A DNA stretch of 64,000 nt from Halorussus gelatinilyticus (GCF_023238445.1 NZ_CP096658.1:1240001-1304000); one strand, 5' to 3'. Positions 54,334-62,754 are shown, numbered from the stretch's first letter. Made by a program: numbers and translations. Notes: generated from the letters alone by a model not told the origin.

Positions 54334-55111
54334 TAGCGTCCCACGCGTCGGGGACCTCGATGACGTACTTGCCGTCCTCTTGGAGCGAGATGATGTACTC
54401 CTCGCGTTCGTACAGTTCCATCAGGTTGAGTTCGTACTGGCCCGGATTGACGATGCGGATGCTCTCGAACTGACTGTTGAGTTCCTCGCGGAGTTCCTTC
54501 AGACCGGGGTTCTCGTCGTCGGGTGCGCCGACGACGTTCTCGTCGTCCGCGTCGGCCGGAGCGGGACCGACCTGCGCGGCGTCGTCCGGTGGTTCGGGGA
54601 GTTCCGAGTCGCTGACCACGTCGGAGCGCGCGCTCGCCTGCGCCGAGTCCTCGGCGCTCGGTGCGTCCGGGGCCGGAGTGTTTCGAGTGGAACCGCCGCG
54701 GTCGCGTTTGGTGGCGGAACCACCCTCGGGGGCGGAAGCGGTCTCGGTGTCGTCTCGCGTGCTCACCCAGTCGCGGACGGTCGCGGCCGCGCGGTTGACC
54801 GCGCCCGAAGCGGCACCGCCGTCCGCCGAGTCGTCGCGTCGCATCGATTCGGTCGCGCCGCGGTTCCCGTTCGCACCACTTCGACCCCCGGTTTCGGGTG
54901 CGTCGCGGGCGGACCGAGCGTTCTCCGGCGTCTTCTTCGGTTCGGTCGCCGGGGAGGCGGTCCCCGCGCCGACGCCGCCGCCAGCGTTCCCATCTGCGGC
55001 GCTCGCAGGTTTGAACTGGAACTTGTTCCCGCCACAGTCCGGACAGCCCGACAGCATCTCCTTCGAGCCGTCCTCGAACGTCCGACCGCAGTTGGTACAC
55101 TGGTGTGGCAT
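54323..55111 (-). CDS. oapC: Origin-associated zinc-ribbon protein OapC
   Basis: 262 residues. N-terminal zinc ribbon HQCTNCGRTFEDGSKEMLSGC and CPDCGGNKFQF, then ~150 residues of disordered Ala/Gly/Asp/Ser sequence, and a C-terminal conserved domain FESIRIVNPGQYELNLMELYEREEYIISLQEDGKYVIEVP. The two conserved ends with a long variable middle are typical of the haloarchaeal OapC protein, found next to the replication origin. Role unknown. Last of the oapA-oapB-oapC series, 13 bases after oapB. Confidence 0.88.
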   Translation of the reverse strand: MPHQCTNCGRTFEDGSKEMLSGCPDCGGNKFQFKPASAADGNAGGGVGAGTASPATEPKKTPENARSARDAPETGGRSGANGNRGATESMRRDDSADGGAASGAVNRAAATVRDWVSTRDDTETASAPEGGSATKRDRGGSTRNTPAPDAPSAEDSAQASARSDVVSDSELPEPPDDAAQVGPAPADADDENVVGAPDDENPGLKELREELNSQFESIRIVNPGQYELNLMELYEREEYIISLQEDGKYVIEVPDAWDATER

Positions 55112-55124
55112 TATTGGTATGACA

Positions 55125-55514
55125 TTATTTCCGGGAGACGAGCGCGCTGATGAGGTTCTCGTCCTTGTGGAGCGTCTCGATTTGGTTCGCCGGGCCGATG
55201 ACCGTCAACTTCTGGGTCGATTCCTTGCCCATCAGTCGGTCGAGGAAGCTCTGGTCGGCGGTCTCCGAACGAGGGTACGTCTCGATTTCGATGCCGTTGA
55301 ACTCGTCGGGACTTATCTCGGTCATCGTCACCTCGATAAGTTTGCTCTCCTCGTCGGGCGAGAGGCCGGTTTCGAGGATGACGATGTTGCCGTCGCGGAC
55401 GCCGTCGAGTATCATCCGAATCTTCTCCATCGACGCCATCTCGGCCATCCGGTCGGCTCCGATGAGGTCGATCTGGACGCCGTCGTTCGGGCCGTTCTCT
55501 GTCACTTCCGGCAT
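55125..55514 (-). CDS. oapB: Origin-associated protein OapB (DUF2073)
   Basis: 129 residues, no membrane segment. Core: GVQIDLIGADRMAEMASMEKIRMILDGVRDGNIVILETGLSPDEESKLIEVTMTEI and FLDRLMGKESTQKLTVIGP. DUF2073 proteins occur across Euryarchaeota next to the Era-like GTPase gene. In haloarchaea the pair lies beside the origin. Four bases separate its ATG from the oapA stop, so the two are made together. Biochemical role unknown; GTPase partner is a reasonable inference. Confidence 0.9.
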   Translation of the reverse strand: MPEVTENGPNDGVQIDLIGADRMAEMASMEKIRMILDGVRDGNIVILETGLSPDEESKLIEVTMTEISPDEFNGIEIETYPRSETADQSFLDRLMGKESTQKLTVIGPANQIETLHKDENLISALVSRK

Positions 55515-55518
55515 GATA

Positions 55519-56160
55519 TCACCCGAAGTACTCCGCGATTTTGTCGTACACTTCGTCCATGTTCTCGCCTTCGAGCGCCGAGAGCGGAATCGTCTCGTGC
55601 TGCGGGAAGGCGTTGCGAATGCGCTGGACGCTCGAATCTTCGAGGTCCGTCTTGTTGGCCAGAATCAGGACCGGCAGGTCTTGGCTCTCGATGATGCCGA
55701 TGAGCATCGTGTTGACCTGCGTGAAGGGGTCGGTCGTGCTGTCCAGCACGTAGATGACGCCATCCACGTCTTCGCGGAGCCAGTGCATCGCTTCGGCGAC
55801 GCCTTCGGTGGCTTCGCGGGAGCGACGCACGGCGTCGTCTTTCTCCATGTCGTGGTCGAGGAACTCCTCGTAATCCACCTTGGTCGTCACGCCGGGCGTG
55901 TCCACGATGTCGATAGACACCGTCTTGCCGTCGCGCTCGATTTCGACGTTCTCCTTGCGACGTGCGCGTCGCGTCTCGTGCGGAATGTGGCTTTCTGGAC
56001 CGATTGCGTCACCGGTCCAATCGCGGGCGATACGATTTGCGAGGGTCGTTTTTCCGGCGTTCGGCGGGCCGTAGATACCGATGCGCTTCGGCTCTTGGGC
56101 CGAGAAGAGCTTGTCCGTAACGCGGGAAATGCTGTCTTTCAGGTCCGTAAACAATCCCAT
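55519..56160 (-). CDS. oapA: Origin-associated Era-like GTPase OapA
   Basis: 213 residues. G1 GPPNAGKTTLANRI, G3 DIVDTPGVTT, G4 ILANKTDL, G5 PLSALEGENMDEVY. Era/Obg-like small GTPase without extra domains. First gene left of the origin, transcribed away from it. Unlike most genes here it has a strong Shine-Dalgarno (GGAGG at 56166-56170, 5 bases before the ATG) and a long 5' leader, with a TATA-like CTTTAAGTAGG ~80 bases upstream. It may couple ribosome or cell status to replication; this is only suggested by location. Confidence 0.92.
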   Translation of the reverse strand: MGLFTDLKDSISRVTDKLFSAQEPKRIGIYGPPNAGKTTLANRIARDWTGDAIGPESHIPHETRRARRKENVEIERDGKTVSIDIVDTPGVTTKVDYEEFLDHDMEKDDAVRRSREATEGVAEAMHWLREDVDGVIYVLDSTTDPFTQVNTMLIGIIESQDLPVLILANKTDLEDSSVQRIRNAFPQHETIPLSALEGENMDEVYDKIAEYFG

Positions 56161-56389
56161 CCTTTCCTCCTAGTCCCCACTATCGGCGTACGCAACCGTC
56201 ACGGGGGCTGTTGCGCGAACAACTCTATCCCACCTACTTAAAGCTATGTCAGACACCACTCCGGAAAATACGGGTTTAGCTACCCGAAACGAACTCGGCG
56301 GGCGTTTCGAGTCAAGCAGAAAGCGATGGAAGCGAGCGGATGACGACTCGGCGAAGAAGGCCACCGTTTCGACTCGAACTCGGTCGTAC

Positions 56390-56900
56390 GGCGTCTTCGA
56401 GGGAGTTCGGGAGAGACCAGAGAGAGGAGACGAGACTCGGAGGAACGCCGCGTGTTCCAGTTGAAACGGTGGGGTTGTGGGGAGAAAAGCCGAAGAGAGA
56501 ACCTGAGAACGGCAGAACGGGAGACGCAAATTTGGACCGAGAGTAAGGAGACGACTCGAAGACGGAAGCGTGAGACGAGTGTTGGGAGACAGGAGACGGA
56601 AGATAGGTGCTGGGAGACGAGTGTTGGGAGATTGGAGACGAGAGATGAGAGACGAGAAAGGGGAAATTGGAGAAGGGAATTGGAAACGAGTGACTAGAGA
56701 GTAACTGGAGGCGGTGAGCCGGAGAAGATTATCTATGAGCGTGAACTGGAGTAGTCGAATAGAGAGATTGAGCAGAGCGGTCGGGTGAGGGGTTGGACGG
56801 AGAGGTTGAGTGGAGAAATCGAGGCGAGGCTGAGCAGAAAGGAGCAGGAGTAGTAACGAAATGGCAAAGCGGAGGCGACTCGGACGGATTCGACCCGACA
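56390..56900 (+). repeat. Purine-rich (GA) tract with 18-base direct repeats
   Basis: About 500 bases where the plus strand is dominated by G and A (GAGACGAG/GGAGA words). GAGACGAGTGTTGGGAGA occurs exactly at 56572-56589 and 56614-56631. Such strand asymmetry is not explained by coding. Confidence 0.65.
56454..56477 (+). repeat. ORB-like element (variant)
   Basis: GTTCCAGTTGAAACGGTGGGG: matches the ORB except GGTG for GAAG. Left arm of the origin. Confidence 0.55.
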
Positions 56901-56934
56901 CATGTCGGGTCTCCCGTGGATAGTCGCCCACCCT

Positions 56935-56957
56935 CACCCCTTCGTTTCAAGTGGAAC
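56935..56957 (-). repeat. ORB element, left side of the AT-rich segment
   Basis: Minus strand reads GTTCCACTTGAAACGAAGGG then GTG. Full-length element, facing the opposite way to those on the right. Confidence 0.85.
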
Positions 56958-57017
56958 TGGGAGAGACGGTGGGCCGGTAGTGTGGCAGCTGGTTCATTTC
57001 CACGAACACCAAAGAGA

Positions 57018-57095
57018 AACGAAGAAGAATGACTAGGATAGACTAGTTTGCAGATATTGTTTTACCTTTACTGTGATAAAGGTTTCCGTCCAAAA
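57018..57095. other. AT-rich duplex-unwinding candidate
   Basis: Clearly the most AT-rich stretch between the ORBs, including GATATTGTTTTACC and the inverted repeat CCTTTA-CTGTGA-TAAAGG (57065-57082). Its place between oppositely oriented ORBs fits the initial melting site. Confidence 0.65.
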
Positions 57096-57125
57096 GTCAC
57101 CCCTCCCCACCCTCTCCGTTTCCTC

Positions 57126-57148
57126 GCTCCACCTGAAACGAAGGGGTG
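57126..57148 (+). repeat. ORB element, right side of the AT-rich segment
   Basis: GCTCCACCTGAAACGAAGGG then GTG, followed by a further G-run (GTGGGGGAGG). It is the best consensus copy. Confidence 0.85.
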
Positions 57149-57180
57149 GGGGAGGGCCAACGTCTACTCACCCACTGAGA

Positions 57181-57200
57181 GTTCCACCCGAAAAGACCGA
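57181..57200 (+). repeat. Half-ORB element
   Basis: GTTCCACCCGAAAAGACC keeps the left half of the ORB but lacks the GAAGGGGT half. Confidence 0.35.
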
Positions 57201-57326
57201 CAACGATTCGGCTACGTACTACAACGACTCGACCGTGGGCTACGACGACCGTCGAGTCCTGGTTGGTCGAACTACCGAAACGAGGTAGAGAAGACCAATT
57301 AGCGCGTTCCACCCACACTCTCTGCC

Positions 57327-57350
57327 GTTCGACCGGAAACCAAGGGGTAG
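57327..57350 (+). repeat. ORB element
   Basis: GTTCGACCGGAAACCAAGGG then GTAG; one base change in the core, with the G-run after it. Confidence 0.75.
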
Positions 57351-57530
57351 GGGAGGGACGACGCAATGCCTTTCTCTCTTGCACTCGATCGCGGTCGGTT
57401 TCGGCCTCGGCTTTCAACCAAACGCTGCTTCACCTCTCAATCGAGCTCTGCCTCGACTCTCGACTGGTTTGGCTTCGGCCTCGGTCTCTTCGACCCGGTA
57501 CTCCCCCGTCACGACGTCGATTCGACCGCG

Positions 57531-57555
57531 GTTACACCCGAAACGAGGGGGTTCG
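57531..57555 (+). repeat. ORB element
   Basis: GTTACACCCGAAACGAGGGG then GTTCG. Confidence 0.75.
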
Positions 57556-57639
57556 ACGGCGGGAAATCAGTGCCTGAAATCCAATGTGGGTCTCGTTTTA
57601 CTCGCCGTTATCGTGCCTTTTGGACGCTCTCCTGGGCAT

Positions 57640-57663
57640 TTCCCTGAGTTGAAACGAAAGAAG
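57640..57663 (+). repeat. Degenerate ORB-like element
   Basis: TTCCCTGAGTTGAAACGAAAG keeps GTTGAAACGAA but not the G-run. Confidence 0.4.
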
Positions 57664-57789
57664 AAAGAGTTTAATACCCTGCTGGACCTTTAGTTCTCCT
57701 GCATCAACTGGACGCGCTCGCAACTTCTCGACCTCGGCATCCCGGCGCTTTCGGTCGGTTTCGCCGAAATCCGCTCTCGCGTTGCGCGT

Positions 57790-57812
57790 CTTCCACCTGA
57801 AACAGAGGGGTC
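57790..57812 (+). repeat. ORB element at the orc1 start
   Basis: CTTCCACCTGAAACAGAGGG then GTCG, ending 11 bases before the orc1 ATG, in the place expected for promoter or start-site binding. Orc1 could control its own gene here. Confidence 0.75.
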
Positions 57813-57823
57813 GGCACGAACGT

Positions 57824-59314
57824 ATGTCAGACGAAAACAGCCAACCGACGGACGACGCGGTCGATGTGAGCCCCGACCGGAGCTTCGACAACGTCGATCT
57901 CGACGACGTGGTCTTCGACGACGAGGACGACGACCAAGGGCTCTTCGACGACCTGTTGTCCGGCGAACCGATATTCGAGAACAAGGAGGTCCTCCGGCCG
58001 TCCTACACGCCGCACGAGTTACCTCACCGGAAGGACCAGATCAACAACATGGCGACGATTCTGGTCGCCGCGCTCCGCGGGGAAACGCCCTCGAACATCC
58101 TGATATACGGCAAGACCGGGACTGGCAAGACGGCGAGCGCGAAGTTCGTCAGCAAGGAACTGGAGAGTACCTCTCAGAAGTACGACGTACCCTGCAACGT
58201 CGAGTACATCAACTGCGAGGTGACCGACACCCAGTACCGCGTCCTCGCCCAACTCGCCAACAAGTTCATCGAGAGCAACCGCGAGTGGGTCTCCGACCGC
58301 GTCGAGGAACTCGACGCGCTCCGTGAGGAGGCCGCGGCCGACCCCGACCGGCTCGCCGACACCGACTTCGACTCGCCCGAGGCCGTGGACGCGCGCATCG
58401 AGGAGTTGGAGGACGACCGCGAGGAGATGGAGTCGGTCCCCATGACCGGGTGGCCGACCGACCGCGTGTACAACACGTTCTTCGAGGCCGTGGACTACGA
58501 GGAGCGCGTGGTGGTCATCATGCTCGACGAGATCGACAAGCTGGTCGAGAAGTCGGGCGACGACACTCTCTACAACCTCTCGCGGATGAACTCCGAACTG
58601 GAGAACTCCCGAGTATCCATCATCGGCATCAGCAACGACCTGAAGTTCACCGACTTTCTCGACCCGCGAGTCAAGTCCTCGCTCGGCGAAGAGGAGATCG
58701 TCTTTCCGCCGTACGACGCCAACCAGTTACGTGACATCCTCCAGCACCGCGCAGAGGTCGCGTTCAAGGCCGACGCGCTGTCGGACGACGTGATCCCGCT
58801 CTGTGCCGCCTTCGCCGCACAGGAACACGGCGACGCGCGGCGCGCGTTAGACCTCCTGCGGACCGCGGGCGAACTCGCCGAGCGCGACCAGGCCGAGGGC
58901 GTCAACGAGAAGCACGTCCGGAAGGCCCAAGAGAAGATAGAACTCGACCGCGTTGTCGAGGTCGTCCGTACCCTGCCCACCCAGTCGAAACTCGTCCTCT
59001 TCTCCATCATCTCGCTGGAGAAGAACGGCGTCCACAACGTCAACACGGGCGAGGTGTACAACATCTACAAGCGCCTCTGCGAGGAGATCGACGCCGACGT
59101 GCTGACCCAGCGCCGCGTCACCGACCTCATTAGCGAACTCGACATGCTCGGCATCGTCAACGCGGTGGTCGTCAGCAAGGGCCGCTACGGCCGGACGAAG
59201 GAGATCAGCCTCTCGGTACCCATCGACGAGACCGAGGCGGTCCTGATGTCGGACTCCCGACTCGGTGACATCGAGAGCGTCCAGCCGTTCGTGCAGGCCC
59301 GGTTCGACAACTGA
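57824..59314 (+). CDS. orc1: Origin recognition protein Orc1/Cdc6
   Basis: 496 residues from the ATG at 57824; the frame is open further upstream through the ORB, but the upstream residues are not family-like. Very acidic N-terminus, then AAA+ domain: Walker A YGKTGTGKTASAKFV, Walker B VVIMLDEIDKLVEK, sensor 1 IIGISNDLKFTDFLDPRV, sensor 2 GDARRALDLLRTAGELAE. C-terminal winged helix (LPTQSKLVLFSIISLEKNG; TQRRVTDLISELDMLGIVNAVVVSKGRYGRTKEI) binds the ORB. It is the cognate initiator of the adjacent origin. Confidence 0.97.
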   Translation: MSDENSQPTDDAVDVSPDRSFDNVDLDDVVFDDEDDDQGLFDDLLSGEPIFENKEVLRPSYTPHELPHRKDQINNMATILVAALRGETPSNILIYGKTGTGKTASAKFVSKELESTSQKYDVPCNVEYINCEVTDTQYRVLAQLANKFIESNREWVSDRVEELDALREEAAADPDRLADTDFDSPEAVDARIEELEDDREEMESVPMTGWPTDRVYNTFFEAVDYEERVVVIMLDEIDKLVEKSGDDTLYNLSRMNSELENSRVSIIGISNDLKFTDFLDPRVKSSLGEEEIVFPPYDANQLRDILQHRAEVAFKADALSDDVIPLCAAFAAQEHGDARRALDLLRTAGELAERDQAEGVNEKHVRKAQEKIELDRVVEVVRTLPTQSKLVLFSIISLEKNGVHNVNTGEVYNIYKRLCEEIDADVLTQRRVTDLISELDMLGIVNAVVVSKGRYGRTKEISLSVPIDETEAVLMSDSRLGDIESVQPFVQARFDN

Positions 59315-59383
59315 GCGGTCCCGGCGACTCCTAACTCGTTTTGGTAATTCGGCGAAAAGAGCAGTTCGCAGGCTTCCCGAGAG

Positions 59384-60175
59384 CTACGCCGCGCCGGAGA
59401 ACTGGAGGCGGACCCAGCCGAGCCACGGGATGCGGACCTCCGCGGTACCCCGAATCCAACTCGGCTTCACGGGGTCGCTTATCTCCATGCCGTTCGACTG
59501 GTCGTAGTAGGGGTTCGCGTCGCCCTTGGTGATGAACCCGGCGTTGGGCGCGGGGCAGTTGGTCAACTGTTCGCAGTTCTCGGCTTGGACGTACTTCTTG
59601 TTCGCCTCGTCGTACCAGTTTTCGCCCTTCTCGACCCAGAATCTGGCGCGATGGATTATCGGCGTCGCGTACTCGCTACCGTCGGGTTTGTAGACGATGA
59701 CGTCACCGTAGCTGTTGAACGTCTTGTATCCCGCCTCCTTTCCAGCTTGGTAGCCGACGACGCCGGTGCCCTGCTGGGCGGCCGCGGGCGCGAGACGACC
59801 CTCCTCCATGATGAACACGAGGTCGCCCTTCTCCATGTGTGGCTCCATGCTACCGCTCTCGATGGCGACCATCGGCGGCCAGACGCCGCTGATGGCGAAC
59901 AGCAGGAGACCGATGGCCAACACGATGCCTGCGCTACTCAACACCTCGCGGACGAACACCACCACTTCGTTGTCGCTGCTGCGGAACCGACGAACGAGCG
60001 CGAGCGGGCCGGTGCCCTTCTCGCGCTCGCCGCCGTCGAACCGGGCGTCGCGCTCGGCGCGCGAGCGGTCGGTCCCGGTCGCGGCCGCGTCGTCGGAGCG
60101 CCCGCCGGACGAGGAGCGCGGGCCGTCGGCCCGTCCCTCCTCGTCGGAAGAGGGGTCGTCTCGGGAAGAACTCAT
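59384..60175 (-). CDS. sec11: Signal peptidase I, archaeal Sec11-like
   Basis: 263 residues from the ATG at 60175 (a GTG at 60184 is possible). A disordered acidic/Ser/Arg N-terminus (~70 residues), a membrane anchor (VLSSAGIVLAIGLLLFAISGVW), then the catalytic serine in IESGSMEPHMEKGDLVFIM, the second box NSYGDVIVYKPDG, TPIIHRARFWVEKG (the Lys/His site is His, as in Sec11) and FITKGDANPYYDQ. It removes Sec signal peptides outside the membrane. The order orc1-sec11-polD1 is a known haloarchaeal origin neighbourhood. Confidence 0.94.
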   Translation of the reverse strand: MSSSRDDPSSDEEGRADGPRSSSGGRSDDAAATGTDRSRAERDARFDGGEREKGTGPLALVRRFRSSDNEVVVFVREVLSSAGIVLAIGLLLFAISGVWPPMVAIESGSMEPHMEKGDLVFIMEEGRLAPAAAQQGTGVVGYQAGKEAGYKTFNSYGDVIVYKPDGSEYATPIIHRARFWVEKGENWYDEANKKYVQAENCEQLTNCPAPNAGFITKGDANPYYDQSNGMEISDPVKPSWIRGTAEVRIPWLGWVRLQFSGAA

Positions 60176-60397
60176 CGCACCCACCTTACCGTTCCGAGGT
60201 TGTCAATTTTCCGGGTCGGGGCCGCGGTCGAACGCGACGGCATGGCCGACGCCGGAACGAACGCCGGGAGTACAGAATCGTCGAAGATGCGACGAGCCAC
60301 CGCCGACCCGACCCACCCGATTGCTCACCCTGTCGCCGGTTGCCGTACCGTGGTGCGCTCCGCTATCCTTTTGACGAACCCCCGCAATCGAGTGAAC

Positions 60398-62095
60398 GTG
60401 CCGCTTGAGACGCCCGCTCGTATCGTCAGCGAACTCACTAGTCGCGGGTACAACGCCGACCGCGAGGCCGTGACGCTCCTCTCAGGGGCCGACGACCCGG
60501 ACGCTGCGCTCGACGCGGCCGTCGAGCGCGCCCCCGACGACGCGCTGAAAATTTCTGCGGACCACGTCGAGACGGTCCTCGCAGAGTTCGAGCGGGCCGA
60601 CACCTCTGTTTCGAATGGAAACGAATATGAGAATAACCCAGTGGGGGAGACGAGCCCTCCACAGGAAACGAAGGGGGTTCGCGGGAACAGGAACACCGGC
60701 GAAGTCGCGCAGGCGAGTAAAGCGACGGACGCAGGTGGAGTGACGGACGCAGGCGAAGTGACGGACGCGGGCGAATCGACGAACGCGGGCGAATCGACGA
60801 ACGCGGGCGACGGCGTCGGCGAGAACGTCAGCGACGTTTCGCGGCCCGACGAGTCGATCAGAGACCCCGACTTGGACGAACGGTCGCTCGAAATCGAGGG
60901 CGACGTGACCGGTGAGAGTACCGGCACGGGCGAGTACGCCGACTTCGTGTCGGTGTTCCGCGACCGGTTCAAGCGTCTCAGCAAGCAGTTGCGCTCGCGG
61001 GTCAACGCGCGGCCGACCACCGCGGTCCAGAAGATGCCCGGCGGCGGCGAGACCGCCATCGTCGGGATGGTCAGCGACATCCGCTCGACCACGAGCGGCC
61101 ACTGGCTCATCGAGTTGGAAGACACGAGCGGGACCTACCCCTGTCTCGTCATGAAGGACCGGGAGTTCGCCGACGCGGTGGACGAACTCCTCCACGACGA
61201 GGTCATCGCGGTCGAGGGCACGCTCTCGGACGACAACGACGACGGCGACGGCATCCTCTTCGTTGACTCGCTGTACTTCCCCGACGTGCCCCGGACCTAC
61301 CAGCCTTCGACCGCCGACCGCCACGTACAGGCCGCGCTCATCAGCGACGTCCACGTCGGCAGCCAAGAGTTCATGGCCGACGCGTGGTCGCGGTTCGCCG
61401 ACTGGCTCCACACCGAGGAGGCCGAACACGTCGAGTATCTGCTGGTCGCGGGCGACATGGTGGAGGGCGTCGGCGTCTATCCGAATCAGGACGACGAGTT
61501 GGACATCGTGGACATCTACGACCAGTACGAGCAGTTCTCGGAGTACCTGAAGGAGGTGCCCGGCGACCTCGAAATCCTGATGATTCCGGGCAACCACGAC
61601 GCGGTCCGCCTCGCGGAACCGCAACCCGGTTTCGACGAGGAGCTACGGGACATCATGTCGGTCCACGACGCCCGAATCTCGGGCAATCCCTCGACCGTCA
61701 CCGTCGAGGGCGTGGACATCCTGATGTACCACGGCGTCTCGCTGGACGAGGTCATCGCGGAACTCCCCGACGACAAAGCGAGCTACGACGACCCCCACAA
61801 GGCGATGTACCAACTCCTGAAGAAGCGCCACGTCGCGCCCCAGTTCGGCGGGAAGACCCGTCTCGCGCCCGAGGAGGAGGACTACCTCGTGATGGACACG
61901 GTGCCGGACGTGTTCCACACCGGCCACGTCCACAAACTCGGGTGGGGCAAGTACCACAACGTCCTCGCGGTCAACTCCGGGTGCTGGCAGGAACAGACCG
62001 CGTTCCAGAAGTCGGTGAACATCGACCCGGACGCCGGGTTCGCGCCAATTCTCGACCTCGACACGCTGGACATGACCGTCCGGCAGTTCAGTTAA
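60398..62095 (+). CDS. polD1: DNA polymerase D small (exonuclease) subunit
   Basis: 565 residues from the GTG at 60398, whose N-terminus PLETPARIVSELTSRGYNADREAVTLL is family-like. A disordered linker (about 65-185) holds 6-residue repeats (DAGGVT, DAGEVT, DAGEST, NAGEST, NAGDGV). Then an OB fold (AIVGMVSDIRSTTSGHWLIELED) and an Mre11-like phosphoesterase: ALISDVHVGSQEF, VAGDMVEGVGVYP, IPGNHDAVRLAEP, LMYHGVSLDEV and VFHTGHVHKLGWG. All metal ligands look present, so the 3'-5' proofreading exonuclease should work. Partner of polD2 (19605-23153). Confidence 0.96.
   Translation: MPLETPARIVSELTSRGYNADREAVTLLSGADDPDAALDAAVERAPDDALKISADHVETVLAEFERADTSVSNGNEYENNPVGETSPPQETKGVRGNRNTGEVAQASKATDAGGVTDAGEVTDAGESTNAGESTNAGDGVGENVSDVSRPDESIRDPDLDERSLEIEGDVTGESTGTGEYADFVSVFRDRFKRLSKQLRSRVNARPTTAVQKMPGGGETAIVGMVSDIRSTTSGHWLIELEDTSGTYPCLVMKDREFADAVDELLHDEVIAVEGTLSDDNDDGDGILFVDSLYFPDVPRTYQPSTADRHVQAALISDVHVGSQEFMADAWSRFADWLHTEEAEHVEYLLVAGDMVEGVGVYPNQDDELDIVDIYDQYEQFSEYLKEVPGDLEILMIPGNHDAVRLAEPQPGFDEELRDIMSVHDARISGNPSTVTVEGVDILMYHGVSLDEVIAELPDDKASYDDPHKAMYQLLKKRHVAPQFGGKTRLAPEEEDYLVMDTVPDVFHTGHVHKLGWGKYHNVLAVNSGCWQEQTAFQKSVNIDPDAGFAPILDLDTLDMTVRQFS
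60656..60681 (+). repeat. ORB element inside the polD1 coding sequence
   Basis: CCTCCACAGGAAACGAAGGG then GGTTCG, in the linker part. A weaker match TTTCGAATGGAAACGAATAT lies 47 bases upstream (60609-60628). Confidence 0.65.
60724..60813 (+). repeat. Five 18-bp tandem repeats in the polD1 linker
   Basis: Units at 60724, 60742, 60760, 60778 and 60796, consensus ACGRACGCRGGYGAAKYG, in frame and encoding the 6-residue TDAGEx repeats. Confidence 0.8.
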
Positions 62096-62127
62096 CCGCT
62101 CGTTTCTCGCGCCGGTTCCTGTCTCAC

Positions 62128-62152
62128 GCTCCACCTGAAATGAAGGGGTTCG
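62128..62152 (+). repeat. ORB element downstream of polD1
   Basis: GCTCCACCTGAAATGAAGGG then GTTCG, one change from the origin copy at 57126. It lies between polD1 and the convergent GNAT gene. Confidence 0.75.
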
Positions 62153-62202
62153 AGCGTTCGGTCTCCCTACCGACGGACGACGCCGGGCCGTCCCGCACAG
62201 AT

Positions 62203-62754
62203 TCAGCGCCGCGCTGAGTCGGCGCGTCCCGACGGTTCGAGGCGGTATTCGAGCGTCTGACCGCCCTCGAACCGCGGGCCGGTCCCGGCCCGTTGGAACC
62301 CCGCGGCTTCGACTACCTCTTTGGTCTCGGTCTCGCCCTCGGGGACCAGCGCCTCCACGGCCATCCCCTCCTTCCGGGCGAACCGAACCGGTTCTTCGAG
62401 CAGGCGCTCGCGGGCCTCGGGCGTCCCCCGGAGGTAGGTCACGCGGACCGTGCCGGGCATCGCGTCGAACCCGACGAACCCGACGACCGCCGTGCCGTCG
62501 GAGTTCGAGTCGTCGGAGTCCGCACCGCCGGCGTTCGCGCTGGCGGAACCCCCGCCGGAACCCTCTCCGCCGGAGTCTTCCCCGTTGGAGTCCCCGCTGG
62601 CGTCGCTTCCGTTGGACGAATCGCCGTTTTCGGAGGGTCGTTCGGCGACGCGGACCGTTCGGTCGTGGACCACGTTTCGCATCACCTCGGCGGGGGCGTC
62701 GGCGAGTTCGCCGAGAACCTCCCCGTCCTCTTCGACAGCATCTCGCACGCGCAT
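62203..62754 (-). CDS. GNAT-fold acetyltransferase-like protein with acidic Gly/Ser insertion
   Basis: 183 residues. VRDAVEEDGEVLGELADAPAEVMRNVVHDRTVRVAE at the start, and the GNAT-type C-terminal part VVGFVGFDAMPGTVRVTYLRGTPEARERLLEEPVRFARKEGM with EVVEAAGFQRAGTGPRF. Between them ~50 residues of Gly/Ser/Asn/Asp (coded 62494-62643) break the domain. The acetyl-CoA P-loop is degenerate (RGTPEARERLL), so activity is uncertain. It converges on polD1. A family member sits near the origin in other haloarchaea as I recall. Confidence 0.75.
   Translation of the reverse strand: MRVRDAVEEDGEVLGELADAPAEVMRNVVHDRTVRVAERPSENGDSSNGSDASGDSNGEDSGGEGSGGGSASANAGGADSDDSNSDGTAVVGFVGFDAMPGTVRVTYLRGTPEARERLLEEPVRFARKEGMAVEALVPEGETETKEVVEAAGFQRAGTGPRFEGGQTLEYRLEPSGRADSARR

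Larger units (their letters stand above)
56161..57823. other. Replication origin region (oriC1-type)
   Basis: 1.66 kb without a credible protein gene, between oapA and orc1. It contains ORB elements in opposed orientation around an AT-rich segment, plus a long purine-rich strand to the left. Haloarchaeal origins consist of such ORBs, each bound by an Orc1/Cdc6 protein, next to an orc gene. The left boundary includes the oapA promoter, the right the orc1 promoter. Confidence 0.88.

Noticed and set aside
56170-56937. 255-codon open frame on the minus strand through the left arm of the origin
   Set aside because: It is low-complexity Leu/Ser/Arg/Pro sequence created by the purine-rich strand, has no halophile acidity and no domain.
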